Position numbers and translations under genes: made by a program. A stretch of DNA of 64,000 nt from Pyrocephalus nanus (taxonomy: Eukaryota; Chordata; Aves; Passeriformes; Tyrannidae), in NCBI GenBank assembly GCA_038380795.1, contig CM076259.1, positions 98,815,739 through 98,879,738 of the forward strand. Reading direction: 5' to 3'. The notes under the pieces were generated by a model. It ran no database searches. It saw only the letters and a list, made by a program, of their open reading frames with translations, and had not been told where the DNA came from. Shown here one piece after another: positions 12,879 through 25,847 of this stretch; within the stretch, counting starts at the first letter, position 1, and the number at the start of each line of letters is the position of its first letter.

Positions 12879-14840
12879 TCCTCCTTTTTCTCTAGGGGCA
12901 TTTCCATCTAAGAAACATCAGTAATCTCCCCTCCTTCTATTTTTCATGGTCTTTGTGTGATGAATCACAAGAATTGTGTGTCAGTGAACATGCAGAAACT
13001 CTGAATTTTTAGTTGTGAAATCTGGCAGTCAAGTCATCAGTTGAGATTTGTCTGCAATTTGCAGTATCATGACTAAAATTAACTTTGATAAATGTAATGA
13101 AACAGACAGAAATCTAGCTTAAACAATAAGCTGAGCAGAAAACATTGATTTTCCAAGGTCTCTATAGGCTGGGGGGGGAAATTTTTGCAATATTTCCTAA
13201 AATTTTCCAATCTCCAATTGTGACATCTTCTCAAGGAAAACCTCATTTTGTTTAACAGCAGAGTTACTTTGGGATAGGGACACAGAAGTTTTATCATGTG
13301 AGTTTCATGATCAGGCCTTATCTCTTTATATTTCAGAAAGGGGAAATAACTGTATTGTCATGAATTTTCTCCCCTCTCAGACATGCTATAAATGTAGCAC
13401 TTTTTCCCAGTTAAAAGACTTTGGAAATAAACCAAAAAAATAGTAGGTGGCCGTGACTTTTTTTTTTTTAAATGTAGGATCTTAATCTTTAAATATAAAT
13501 GCCAAATTATCAGCAGATTTGTAGTAAGGCTGCAATAACTCTGAACTAAAAATACTTTTGATTCCTAATTTCTGCTGTTTTTTCCACCAAGGTTTTTTAT
13601 GCATTACAAAATGAGCGGCTCTTAGTTTCTTCTTGGTGCATCCCTACAATATTCATTCTGGTTCATTGGTAAATCAGCTCAACTGCAGAATCGTAGGAAA
13701 AACGATCTCACCTAAGCTGAGATTTAAAAACACATTTTTTTCCCAAGTAAAAAAAACCCCAAAATCAATCTAAAAGCCACATTTCACGTTTACTCATTTT
13801 TCTAAGGCTTGCCAGATGTCCTGCAAAGCTTAGGAAAACATGCTAAGAATAAAATGCATACTGATATACCCGGGGTACTAAATAATTGCTTCATGTTATT
13901 ATGGTTGTTTATTCAATCAATATTTTTGTCTCTGTGATTTTCATGATATTATTTTGATGGATGCTTGCTAGATTCAAATGACAACCAGCATGTATTTTTT
14001 CCAGAAGAACTGACCAGCTGAAGAACCCTTTTTAATCAGAGGGGAAAAAAATTCAAATAATTGACTCCAGCCATTGCCAGTTGGCTTCATCAAAGATTGT
14101 TAACCAAAATGCTGAATCCAGCTTTCTGCCACTGTTGTGAGCTATTCCTTCTGTATAACAGTTTCATCCTAACTCTTCCAATTCAAAGTCGCTGGTCATC
14201 ACTATTAAAATATAAATATGGTATTTATGTAATTCTGAGTATTTATTTTCTTCAGTTTGTAGTTTGTGGTGCAGTTTGTTAGGCATAATAAATTCACAGA
14301 ATCGCAGATTGATCAAGCAATTATTTTTTCCTGGACCTTTCTTCTCAGGCATCTTTTCCAGCCCTCTCTCTGCCTCTCCTCAGCCAAAGTGTAAGCAGGT
14401 ATGTTGGAAAATATATTTTTATTTCTCTGAGTTGCTCCTTATGTTCAACTGTCTTCCCTTATGGAAGTAAGCTGTATAGCAATGAATCCTGTACAGGAAT
14501 GCATTTTAATAAACTGTTAATGAATACTTTTATATAGAAATGTAGGAATAGAAATTTGTTAGTTCCTTCCTTTGGTAATTATGGAAATAAATCTTCTAAT
14601 CTAGTTTCCTGTTACATTAATATAATACCTGAACTGTTTCCTCTGGAAATTTACCCTTTAGATGACTGTTCTAAAATCTCACAGTTATGTTCAGTCTTTT
14701 ATTTCACATTGTACTCATCCTCTTGAGAATGACATTCATTCTTTTTTCATATCAAGACCATTACTATAAGTGCAGCAGTACTGTCATTAAGTAGAAGTCA
14801 AACTTGGATTTTTTTCATGAGTTGTGCACATACAAATAGC

Positions 14841-15038
14841 ATCACAGAGTCGTAGAAAGGGTTGGGTTAGAAGGGATCACAGGGTGTCATCTGGTCCAAC
14901 CTTCCTGCTCAGGCAGGGTCATCCTAGAGCACATTTCCACTCTCTTGTCCCATTGCTTGGCACCACTGAGAAGAGCCTGGCTTCATCTTCTTAGCACTCC
15001 CCTTTCAATACTTATACACATTGATAAGGTCTTGTTCC
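14841..15038 (-). mobile_element. CR1 LINE 3' end fragment
   Basis: The plus strand starts with 'atcacagagtcgtagaaagg' and 'gttgggttagaagggatcac', then 'catctggtccaacc'. This is the reverse complement of a CR1 3' end. Sequence resembling the end of the CR1 ORF2 antisense strand continues to about 15038 ('cacattgataaggtcttgt'). The copy is 5'-truncated, and its upper boundary is approximate. Confidence 0.8.
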
Positions 15039-16129
15039 TTTGTCAGATTTAATGTACAAGGTTGGACTTTTTACTGTATCTTGGTGTCTTGCCCAAAGGA
15101 TCATTAGAAATTACAGAACAAAAATTGTTTTCGCAGGGTAATAATTTTAAAATCTGTAAGTTTTTGTTATAAAACCTGAGAGGTATGTGAAAGTTTCAGA
15201 AGTATGTGTGATGAAAGACATATAAGCAAAACTTGAGGGATGTCAAGGAAAACTTCTTAAATAGTGTAGGACCATGGAAAATAATGGTATAAAAGCATTT
15301 AGGAAAATGAGTAAAGTTCAGGTAGTGGCATTCAGAGAAAAAAAGTTGATTTAAAGTTCCTCTTCTTATATGAAATGAAGGACCTCAAATCAAGAAATAA
15401 TATGTTCAGACTTTAATTATGCATACCAAATTAGTTGCTTTTAGAACATTTATCCAAGGTGAGGTCTTGTAAGATATGAAATGCTAGGTTCAAGTTTTGC
15501 TGTCTTCTAAAATATGTGGCAAATTTCAAGTGATGGGACACCACTCAGTTGTGGCAAAAGGGCAGAGCAGAAGGCTCTTGGTGTTCTGGAATATGAATGT
15601 TTAACCAAATAATGTTTCCATCACGTGAACATGCTTGCTTTCTTGTGGAAGTCTGAAGAATTTTGCTTAACAAAGAGTGTCAGGCATAGAAAAAGTATTC
15701 TCCTTTACTGTTAAAAGTATTTGGAAACTTTATTTTTCAGTCTTCCTTCCTAGCTGCTTGCACAGATTCTTATTCTTGAGTACCTATCTGTTCCTTTCCC
15801 AGTCTGTAAGTAAAAATGATGCAGTTAACTGCAGTGCTTCCCAGGTAGTGAATTAATTTTCTGTTCTTCATCCTTGTTTTTTTTATTTTTATTTCTAATG
15901 CTGCCATCTAGCCTGTGTCATATCATGTATTTGCTTCTCTTGCCTGTCCTGGCCTCCTGCACTGTAGGTTGGGCTCTTTCCTGCTTCCTCTGACTGCTGC
16001 TGATGCCAGTGGCCTCTTGTGCATCTTGGGTGTACGTGGCCAGAGGAAGGAGCAAGTGTTCCTACAGTGATAAATTAGAATATTATTTATGCTTATTAAA
16101 AGCAAACATCCTGGGAACATAGAGGTGTA
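15039..16129. other. unique-looking noncoding DNA
   Basis: AT-rich sequence between two CR1 copies, with no repeat or convincing coding sequence. The minus-strand frame at 15923-16120 (65 codons) lacks a usable splice donor and is not called. Confidence 0.55.
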
Positions 16130-17278
16130 TCAAAATAATTGTTATATAGATTTTTGTAAAAGTATTTTGATTTATGCCTTAATCCACAGCAGTACTCTGG
16201 CATACTCCTGGAAAAGCTGGCAGCCATGGCTTAGACAGGTCACTTTGCTGGATAGCTGGGCCCAGAGAGTGGTGGTGAATGGTCCTGCATCCAGTTGTCA
16301 TCCTATCACTAGTTTTGTCTCCCAGAGATCAGTGTTTGGCCCAGTCCTTTCTCATGTCTTTATTGATGACCTGGATGAGGGGATCGAGTCTACCATTAGC
16401 GAATTTGAGGATGACACTAAGATGGGTTAGAGTGTTGGTCTGCTGCAGGGTAGGAAGGCTCAGTAGAGGAATCTGGACAGGCTGGATAGGTGGGCCAAGA
16501 CCGATGGTGTGAAGTCCAACAAGGTCAATTGTCGGGCTGCAACAACCCCATGCAGTGCTACAGGTGGGGACAGAGTGGTTGGAATATGGCCCAGTGGGAA
16601 AGGACCCGGGAATGCTGGTTGACAGCAGGCTGAACATGAGCCAGCAGTGTGCTTAGGTGACCAAGAAGGACAATGACATTCTGTATCAGAAATAGTGTGG
16701 CCAGCAGGGCCAGAGAAGTGATTCTTTCCCTGTGTTCAGTACTGGTGAGGCTGCATCTTGAGTCTTGTTCTGGGCCCCTCAATTCAGGAAGGACATTGAG
16801 GTGCTGGAGCAAGTCCAAAGAAGGAAAATAGAGCTGGTGAAGGGTCTGGAGCACAAGTTTTGTGAGGAGTGGTTGAAGGAGCTGGGGTTGTTTAGCCGGG
16901 AGAAGTGGAGGCTCAGGGAAGAGCTATTGCTCTCTACAACTACCTGAAAGGAGGTTGTAGCCAGGTGGGAGGCAGCCTCTTCTCCCAGGCAACCAGTGAC
17001 AGGATGAGAAGACTTAAGTCTTAAGACTTAGTCTTAAACTGTGCCAGGGAAGTTTAAGGTTGAAGGAGGTTTACGAAGAATTTCTTCACAGAAAGGGTGA
17101 TTAAACATTGGAATGGGCTGCCCATAGAGGTGCTACAGTTATTGCCCCTGAAGGTGTTTAAGGAAAGACTGGATATGGCACTCAGTGCTATGGCCTAATT
17201 GACATGGAATTAGGTAATAGGTTGGACTTTAAGATCTCAGAGGCCTTTTCCAACCTAATTGATTCTGTGATTCTGTGG
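16130..17278 (+). mobile_element. CR1 LINE, 3' part including the reverse-transcriptase relic and 3' UTR
   Basis: A 5'-truncated CR1 of about 1.15 kb. A decayed reverse-transcriptase stretch reads YIDFCKS near 16146, where CR1 normally has its [12 protein letters not shown] motif A. It continues through RVVVNGPASSCHPITS to VFIDDLDEGIESTIS and FEDDTKMG (16399-16430), a degenerate form of the FADDT catalytic motif. Frames then shift repeatedly. Fragments matching the C-terminal end of ORF2 are visible ([17 protein letters not shown] near 16877). The 3' UTR follows ('atgggctgcccatagaggtg'), and the copy ends in GATTCTGTGATTCTGTGG. Frameshifts and stops make it inactive. An unusual A20 run follows immediately. 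Confidence 0.93.
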
Positions 17279-17298
17279 AAAAAAAAAAAAAAAAAAAA
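17279..17298 (+). repeat. A20 tract directly after the CR1 end
   Basis: Twenty A residues abut the CR1 terminal GATTCTGTG repeats. CR1 elements normally end in a short tandem octamer-like repeat, not poly-A. The tract may be a later microsatellite expansion. Confidence 0.9.
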
Positions 17299-18686
17299 GT
17301 AACAGCAGAGGAGTCTTTGGGATTTGCAGCTCTCTCTCTTACACAGTATGTTATTCATCAGTATTTGTGCAAAATTAAACTGCTAAATATTTTCAATGAA
17401 ATATTTATGTATAAATACTTGATCATATGTGGTAACAGTCTTTGGTCTAAAACATTCCAATGGTTTGGGAACTGCCAGGCTTCAAATGAGCAATCAGGAC
17501 TCTGGGAAAGATGGGAGGGATGGTAATTAGAAAATGCAATGAAGAATATATTTTAATAATAGCAGGATAAGCTTATTTGCAATTTTGTTTGGTGAACTGC
17601 TTCCACCATGGTTGTTATTGCTTAATGAAAGACAAGAATAGGAATGAAGAAGACCTGATGAGGTGAGAATGCCTTTATTTACATTGTGCTACTGCAGGGG
17701 TTAATATGAAGGGGCTGGAACTGGGATGAATATAATAGAAGTATATTTGCACTTTGTTTAAGACTGTAGTGTGACTTGCTCAGGTTATTGGAATGATTTA
17801 CATCTGATAAGAGATATTTTTATTTTAGCTGTGTTTTCCGCAAGGTGAATGTACACTTCATAAAGTATAGGGTGAGACATCACGAGATGTAAATTAATGT
17901 TGTTTAAGTACTGATTTCCTTTGTGACTGCCAAGGTGCTCAACCAGTTGGGTATACTGTCCCTTTCTATAAAAGGGAAAATAAGTGAAGATGCTTGATTG
18001 TTTCACAGTATGCTGGGGAGTACAATACTGTAAAATGAAAAAATGTTGGAGAGAAAAAATGCATGTCTTAACAGCAGCATTTTGAACATATTGGTAACAT
18101 ACTGCGGAAAGCCTTGGCAGTTTTCTTAGTGTCAGCTAGTTATTAGAGGAAGAGAGAAATCTTCTTTCATGTGTGCACTTTCAGCAAAAAGACCCACGTT
18201 TTAACAGTGAAGAATCATCCAGTCATCCTTCTTTCCCCCTTTCACTTGCTTTGTTAAGCAAAACTCTTGGGACCTCCAAAAGAAAGCTAGTGTGTTCACT
18301 TGATGAGAACAGCATTTGAGTAACACATTTCACAAAATGCTCTTGCAAATCCCAAATGTTTATTTTGTGATCTTTTATTCTTAGAAAAATACATTTGTTT
18401 TTCATATATTAAAAAAACCCCCAAATATTAAATATATATTATATATACTTACACATCTATATTGAAGTTGTCCATAAGGACCCCAGTGAACAGTTAAAGC
18501 AGTGGTGCTTTTTTTTTCTGCCAGAAGTCAGCCCAACTGCTCAGACTTTAAATTCTTCTGGTAGTAAATCTGGAGTTCTCTGGAGGTTTTATATGCCAGT
18601 TCAGGGTGAAAAGGTTTTGAGATCCTTTCTTTTGAAAGGATTGAATGTGTAACATTGGAGTCTTACAGATTGCTTGGCAATGATTT

Positions 18687-18768
18687 AGTTTTGTTTTTTT
18701 TCCTTTGGAGGTATTTTGTTTTTGTTGTTTTTGTTGGCTTGGGGTGGTTTTTTTGGGGCTTGTGGGGC
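18687..18768 (+). repeat. T/G-rich low-complexity tract
   Basis: Blocks of T separated by G runs, almost free of A and C (for example 'tgttgtttttgttggcttgg' near 18724). It resembles the tracts near 9.4, 40.3, 61.7 and 62.5 kb. Confidence 0.8.
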
Positions 18769-20844
18769 AGTTGCAGTGTGTAATTTCCCCATCCTCCAAA
18801 GAAACCAGAAGTCTGAAAAAATACTAATGTTACTTCTCATTATCATTATGTGATCTTTGTTGAGGAAGAAGAAAATAACATTCACTTGCTCTAGAAATAG
18901 AGGCTCGCAATTTCTTCTTCCTATATAGCTGCAAGTATCAGTAACTAAGACAGGAAGCTTTTTCTTCAGCTTCTAAGAAGATCCAGAAGCAAGAGACAAC
19001 ATCAAGGTGAGGTCCATAGTAGAAATGAATCTAAATACAGATTTCAGTATCATTTTGAACGAACTTAGGAGGCACCAGCTTTGCTACTAATGACAAAATA
19101 TTCTTTGAGCTCTGAATGCTGTTATGGAACTTGGACCTTATGAAAAGATCATAAGCTTTTGGGACCAAGGCTAAACCAACTTTCTGGGAGTCTAGTGCAG
19201 CTGGTGCTGCATCCCTTGTTTTCTAAGCCTCTTTTCTCACAAAAGCAGAGGGGGGCCTCCAAACAGTGTGATGCAGTGGGATGCTGGTGCCTTGCTTGAC
19301 TCCGTCACTGAGTGTTTTTCCATCAAGCCTTTGCAGTTTTCTGTATTTTGGGGCAAGTCTAAGTCTCCAGGCTGTGCTGGACTCTTGTAAAATAATTATG
19401 TTTTGAGTGTGTGTAATAACTTTGAAATGAAAGTGTGTGTATGAGTGTAGGAAAGACCCAAGAGTAAGATGATGCTTTCTATCCTATAAGTCAGTGATTA
19501 TTCTTTACCTTTGTTGGACAAGGTTATTTGAAACTCCATCCAGATTTATCTCTATTTCATTGCCCTTACTCAAAACTAGTCTCAAAAATAAGGACGTCAA
19601 TGAAGATAATGGTTATAAATGCAGAATAGTGCTTAGATGACGTAGTATTTGCCATATCTCATATTGAGGGAAGCTGAATTAGCTATCCCTCCTTTGTTTC
19701 CCAAATGTAGACTTTTTGTTATTTGTTCCATTTTTCTTAGTGACAAGCTGCTTCTGGAGTTCAGTGCTATAATTTTTACTTTTCCCAATAAGAAGAAATA
19801 TTAATAGAAAATGCAGTGATTCAAGTTTGATCAATCTTTATATATATATTTCTTTTTTATATATGAAAAATAATTTTCATAGAATGAGAGCCACGGATTG
19901 CCATCAGTTGCTAAGAAGCTCTGGAGCTGGGACTCTTACCAAGTACTTCGTCTATCACAGGATCTCTTGTAGCTGGTCAGCTAGGAAGGAACTGACTTTC
20001 CAGGGACACATCATGCTGTATCCCTTGCAGCAGTTCTTCCGTGCTTCCTGAAGAAGGAGATCCCAACTGGATCTATATTTGCCACCTGCACTGCAGATTT
20101 GGGGCAACTTTTGTCAGCTCCTGGCCACTTCTAGCAGTGTACTTATATGGTGTTTATTCACTGTATATTGCATTTCAAAAAGTGAATCTGTGTAGTAGAG
20201 CTTGAAACTCACCAGTTACATCTCCGTAATAAGACAGAGTTGAAAACATACATGAGATGAAATGTGGCTGTCAAGAAAAGGTCTGTCTCGCAGTTTTGCT
20301 GTGGGAAATTCATATGGCTTGGCTGTTAACTATACAGCACATGAATGCAACAGAATTAAACCTGGGCAAAACAGTGGAATTAGAAAAATTACTTTCAAGA
20401 GCACTGCAATGTGGATGACGGTTTTTCTTGAAACATGAATACAGAGGCTGTTGTTGTGATAATCTTGGGTTGTCTACCTTACTATCCTGTCACTTGTTAT
20501 TTATAGTTTTGGGGTTTTTTTCCCCAGGAGTTTGCATTTGTTGCTTCTCTTCATACTTTTGTTAGCTTTTATGTGTGATTTTTTGAGGCATTTAGCAGCT
20601 TCAACAAGCCATAGGGCGATTAGAAGAGGTTTGTTGAGATGCCTGGGTTGTTAATCTGAATTTAATACAACATGAAAGAGAGTAACCATAAGAGCTGTAA
20701 ATAGTCAAGAGATTATGTTCAAAGAGAGAATGCATTTTTTTTGCTTACATGTGAAAAGTGTTTTCTGGGAAGCATTTTGTGAGGTTATTTAGATACTTAT
20801 TTTTCAGATAGTAAGTTAAAAGGGAATCAAATCTTTATTATGGC

Positions 20845-20872
20845 TTTTTTTTTTTTTTTTGCTTATATAAGC
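20845..20872. repeat. T16 run with adjoining palindrome
   Basis: Sixteen T residues followed directly by the perfect 12-base palindrome GCTTATATAAGC (20861-20872). Confidence 0.9.
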
Positions 20873-21565
20873 AAGTTCAAGTTTACCTAATATATTTTTT
20901 AATACTTTTGAAAGCTATCTGTTGAAAAGTGTGAGGGTGAAATAAAAAAATCCAAAGAAAACTGCTCCCCAGAAGCATTATTGTCACTTCATATGAAAGA
21001 CCAAAACCATTAAAATGTATCAAGTTTGAAGTAACACCAAGTCATATATGATGCTGATGAAAGGCAGTTACTACTGTGGTAAATTTCTACCAATGCACAG
21101 GAGAATGCGACCAGTAACTCCAGAACTGAGACCCCTTCCTCCTTTATGCAGTCTCTTTTTTTCTGAAGGAAAGAGAATGGGAGAAGAAGAAGGAAAGCCT
21201 GTGGACTGTAAAGTCCATACAAAGCAAATGACTTTTTTTTTCTTTCTTAAAAGCATCAATCAGATAGTGTGAATAAGAGGTATATAAAGCCTTTGTACCT
21301 GGCAGCCATTTGATGAACATGGTATCATTATTTTTGTTAAACTCTTGCAAGTCTTCTGCCGAAATCTGAATGTGTAATTTTCAGCCTTTGGCAAGAGAAG
21401 ATGGCAGTACCCCTTTTGCTTCTGCATGCGGGCAGTGAATGTGGGCATTCAGGAAGTTTTGCTGCGTCAGTGCTTTTGTTAGGTGTTCCATACAGACTCC
21501 CTGTCCTTTCAAATTATTTGAAAATACACTGGCATTGCATATTTTAAACAAAATCAAATCAGGGG

Positions 21566-21668
21566 AAAAAACCAACCACCACCCCCAAAACAAAACAAAA
21601 CAAAACAACCAAACCCAACCCCCCAAAAAAAACCCCCAAATAAAAAACATTCAGAAACCAAAACAAAC
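21566..21668 (-). repeat. A/C-rich low-complexity tract (T/G-rich on the minus strand)
   Basis: A long run of A blocks interrupted by C runs, including four consecutive CAAAA units (21591-21610), followed by further A/C-only text. It is the same type of low-complexity DNA as the T/G tracts, but on the opposite strand. Confidence 0.85.
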
Positions 21669-24454
21669 ATTCATACCTGTAAGTGGTGAGACACAGGCTG
21701 CATGTTTTTTCTTCTTGTGTTAATGTTTTTGCATTCCTGGTGATGTGCTTAAAAAAAATGCCATTAACCTGTACGCACTGATCAAGTTTGAGCATGTATG
21801 TTCATGCACAACAGAAACTCTTGGTATGGACAATGCTGAAGATACCTGTTAAGAATGACTTTTTTTAGGGTTTCGGTGTGTGAGGGTTTTTTTTGTTTTG
21901 TTTTCTGTTTGAAGTAGGCATGTCCTACATAGGGCGATACCCTCCTATTTTTTTTTCTTTACATCTTTGTACATCTGGGCATATTCAGTATTTATTTACT
22001 GTACTGAATCCAAGAAATTGAGCATCACCAGCAGAAAACTCTGACATGTAGGGAACTTAAATTTGCGTTGCAGGTGCAAGAGAGAGACTTTCCATGTGGG
22101 GCATGTACAGTGACTCCTGTAACATAAATACTTATGAGGAAGATCTAAATGTGTAGGCCACTTTGTCTTTCAGTGTGATGTCTGCTGGGTAGCACCTCCC
22201 CAACCCCTGCAATCAGATGGCCGATGGTGTAGTGACTCCTCACTGTTTAGAGAAAGAGATTCTCTAAACTAGGAATTTAGGGTTATAAACAAACAGTTGT
22301 TAAATACTTGCGTCCTTAAATTGAATCAAAGAGCTACATCCTCTCTAAAAAGCACTTTTGTGTGATCTGAAAATCTCATTTTTGTAGTTCAGTCAGCAGT
22401 CTTGTAGGTTCTCCAGTGTTTTCAGTATCTGTTGTTCTATATACAGCCTGGCTTTGTGGACTGACACAGAAAATATATGATACTTGATGGTAGGGTTGCC
22501 TATATGCTGAAGGCTTGCCTCTTTCTTATCAGTGGAACTGTGCCCAACTGGCTTACTTCCTCTCTTAAGCCGCATCAATGCACACTTGAAATTTGGTTTA
22601 ACAATGACAAAGTTGCATTGATTTTGACATCTATCTTAGTGCTTATGTCAGCACTAAGATCTCTATTGTATTCTAATGTTGTGAGAAAAATCTTTTGGAT
22701 ATTTTCTTTAGACATCCTAAATGGTTGTTCATTTGTAGCTGAATGTTTCTCATGATGTGATCGCAGTCATTTAAAAAAGCTTTAAGAAACCTTCATCTTT
22801 TCCTCATCTATTCTGAATATTGCTGTAGGATATTGAATTGTGTTCCTGCTACCTTAGTAAATATGTTTTGCAGAGGTTTTGATCAATCATATCACTGCTT
22901 TCTGGTTGTCCTCCAGCTGCTCAGTGTTTTGGAAAGCTCTCACTTCTGCGCTTGTTTATTTTGAAAACTAGAAATAAAGACCACTTAAATTCCATTAGCA
23001 GTGTCCTATTTTGCTTTCCCTTTCTCTCGATATGTTTATTTTTTCTGAGGATGACTGGAAAAAGTGATTTTGTAACATTTAACTCTTGCATCACTATTGT
23101 CCGTCACACAACTCTTTTCTACTGCACGTACTCTCCTGCCGTGTTGCCGGGCGGCACTGGGCTCCAGCCTTATGAGCCCCATGTTGTCTTTATGCCTTCA
23201 GGATGTGGAATTTTCTTCCTTCTTTTTTTCCCTGCTGGGCAATACTTTGAGCTTTACTTTATTTCCAGACTGATATTCAGAAAAGCATGCATAACTGAAT
23301 GATGCAGTCTAAAAGGTTAGAAGTGCAAAAGTTATTTTTAAGCATCTGTTTTCTGGTTCAGACTTAATGATATCTGAAGCGTGTTTCTCAGGATGACTCT
23401 GTTAGGATGGTTTGTTGTATGGAAAGTCTGATCATAATCTATTGAAAGTGATGATTCTTTTCACATAACATTTTCTATTCAGCATTGTGGTGAATTATGT
23501 AAAAGTTTATATAACACTGTTTTAAAAAAATTTGTGGTTTGTTATTTTTGCAGTTTTCTTCCCCTCTTAAGATTTAAGGGAGAGTTCTTTCTTAATTGAA
23601 TTATAGACACTCAGGCAAACATTGCTTGGAGACCGCTGTTTAATGACAATTGTAGAAAGAAAAAGGAGAGGTAGTCCCTTGTTTTAAAACAAAACCAAAC
23701 CAAATAACCCACAAACTGGTAAGAGATTTGTTGTCACACATAAGAAATGTGTCTGACTTATTTCATTTATTTATTACTACAAAAATAATTTCGGTTTTGC
23801 AAATTTGCATTTTCATCATTATTTTCTAGAATTTTGTCGAAACTCCCCTAGATCTTGTTTCAAAAGGTAAAAAGATAGGAAAACAGTAGTTCTTGAAGGT
23901 CATGAACTTTCATATTTCAGAATGAAAGACAAACTATACATCTTGAAAATATAAAATCAGGTTTACATAGAAAAAACACAGACAACTTTTGCTAATATAT
24001 TTAATTGAATTTATTATGTTCTTTATATGTTGTATTTTTTAATTATAAAATGCCTGAGACTCTATAAAGTGAAACTTTTTAATGCTTTGTCCAGGGAGTT
24101 TACAGGATGTGTATAACAGAATATACATTTTAAGAAGAATCTGGTTTCAGAACTGTGATTTAATGAATCTCATGGTAAACTTCCATAGCAGGGGTTACAT
24201 GAAAGTTGTATATTGTATTTATAACTAATGCATCTTGAGAAATTATGATTTTCAGTTGTGGACATTTCTTTTGTATCCAAGATCCAAGGAGAATCTTGCC
24301 TTAACTGAATAGAATAAATAAGTGGAGTATATGTCAATAACTGCAGAGTTTAAGACTATTTTCCCCATGAGTAAGCTTTTTTGTGCAGTTAAAAGTTTAG
24401 AAGAACCAACATATGAATAGTATGAATGTATAGTATATAACAGCAATGTAGAAT

Positions 24455-24562
24455 ATAATCGTGGAATCATTAAAGTTGGGAAAAACCTCTAAGATGCTTG
24501 AGTCCAACCATATCCCTGAGTGCCACATACACCTCTTTTGAACACTTCCTGGGATACTCTGG
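24455..24562 (-). mobile_element. CR1 LINE 3' end fragment
   Basis: The plus strand reads 'tcgtggaatcattaaagttg', 'acctctaagatgcttgagtc' and 'gagtgccacatacacctctt', then 'gaacacttcctgggatactc'. This matches the antisense of a CR1 3' UTR, the same subtype as the copy at 45624. Orientation minus, strongly 5'-truncated. Confidence 0.82.
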
Positions 24563-25847
24563 TTTCTCTTCAAATAGTATAAATCCATTGCCCGTTACTA
24601 AAGATTTTCATGGAGAGGAACAGGCATGAGTGTTGAGGAATATGTATTATAAAGTTACTGTTACTCTGTTTAGCCTTAGCAGGGTGAAAGTATGGTGATG
24701 TTTTCCCATGCTTTGCACATATCTTGCCCATGTCTCCCCAGCTGTCCCTCTGCCACCCTGGGGCTTGCACAGCCATTGTACCATGGGTGTGGAGGAGGAT
24801 ACAGGCAGTGGATGTAGTGAGTTGTGAGCTGGCCTGTATGGTCCCTTTTTGGAGACTGTTGATAAGTAGTGTGGAAAGAGTCTAACCTGGCATTCCAGGT
24901 AGAAACCACCCCCCACCTTTTTTTTTTTTTTTTTTTTTAATAGCCAGGCTGCTTGTTGAAGTTTGGCAAATGAGACTCAGGAGACTGTGCTGGTTACCTG
25001 GTGAGGCATCCTGGCTGTTCTCAGATTTCTTCTTCTGCTTCAGGGATCAAAGATGATGTGCATCTTACTTGGCCAGCCTTCTTTTGTTAACACCTTTTTA
25101 TTAAGACTATATTGTTTGCCGTGCTAGATGTATTTCTACTTCAGTAAATGAAACATTTATATAACCTTTGTGTGCTAATGCGTTATCTAGAAACAATGTG
25201 GACTGCTTTTATAGTGAAGTAGTTCTGTATGTTGTTTGTTTTATTTCTAGGATGAGAATGCTTGTGAGAAATAATATCTCATTTCTTTAATTCACTTGGA
25301 TGTAGATTACTTTGGGAGAAGGAGGATAGCAACAACTTGTGATTGCTAAAGAAAAAGGGGAAAGTGTGAAAGAAAAATGTTTTTAACAAGAATCGAAGGT
25401 TTTAATACATTTCTCTAAAAATAGCTTAGATAAAGTATGTCATTCTGCTCTATTTCAGTCACATTGGTTTGTTTCATAGATTTGTTTTTAGTCTCAGTTC
25501 CTTCAGGCAGAGAAATTTAAGAAACATGAGATCATTGCATCTCTGAAGGTAGGCTACCACAAGCATTACAGAGCCTTGGAAACTCGGTTACCATAACGCC
25601 TGTATCACCCAAGGGAAAACTTTCTGTGGTTGAAAATGGCCTGTGATGTGGAATGTTGTTCTTGACTCTTTTAAGAAGTTAAAACGAAGGTGAAAGGAGC
25701 TAGTGGCATGGAACAACAGTCTAAACCTTAAACCTGCCAAGGAATGGTTAGAACAGCCTCACTGATTTCAGCATCCTCTTGGGGGAAAAAGGGAGAATAA
25801 AGCTCGAGTAACTACAAAAATGTTTGTATTTACTTTCATAAATTACA
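24563..25847. other. noncoding DNA with a T21 run
   Basis: Unique-looking sequence between two minus-strand CR1 copies. The only obvious structure is a run of 21 T residues at 24918-24938, preceded by a C-rich patch. Frames of 77-89 codons at 24647-24916 are on the minus strand, overlap each other and have no framing splice sites. Confidence 0.55.

Larger units (their letters stand above)
8612..14840. other. noncoding DNA with simple repeats, probable intron
   Basis: AT-rich, with no recognisable interspersed repeat. It includes a CT dinucleotide run (8854-8867), T14 runs (9222-9235 and 10721-10734), a T/G-rich tract (about 9431-9492), a C12 run (10469-10480), a small GC-rich patch (about 11340-11500) and a TTTTTA-type repeat (12802-12878). 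Reading frames of up to 113 codons are scattered on both strands and look random. Short CACAGAATCGCAGA-like text near 14295 might be a relic CR1 tail, but this is too weak to call. Confidence 0.5.
17299..24454. other. unique-looking noncoding DNA with low-complexity tracts
   Basis: AT-rich, with no recognisable mobile element. It contains a T/G-rich tract (18687-18768), an A/C-rich tract (21566-21668), a T16 run (20845-20860) beside the palindrome GCTTATATAAGC, and a T/A-rich patch near 19840. Frames of up to 116 codons (22952-23302) are T-rich and hydrophobic and look like chance products of pyrimidine-rich DNA. Confidence 0.5.

Noticed and set aside
14285..14315. CACAGAATCGCAGATTGATC, similar to a CR1 terminal repeat
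   Set aside because: No CR1 3' UTR text follows, so the match is too short to support a mobile element.
16329..16854. Minus-strand frames of 102 and 98 codons
   Set aside because: They are antisense to the plus-strand CR1 reverse-transcriptase relic.
21381..21795. Open frames rich in Trp/Gly/Phe or Lys/Pro/Asn
   Set aside because: Generated by the A/C-rich tract at 21566-21668.
22952..23302. 116-codon plus-strand frame
   Set aside because: Hydrophobic, Phe/Leu/Ser-rich product of pyrimidine-rich DNA, with no splice pair or recognisable motif.
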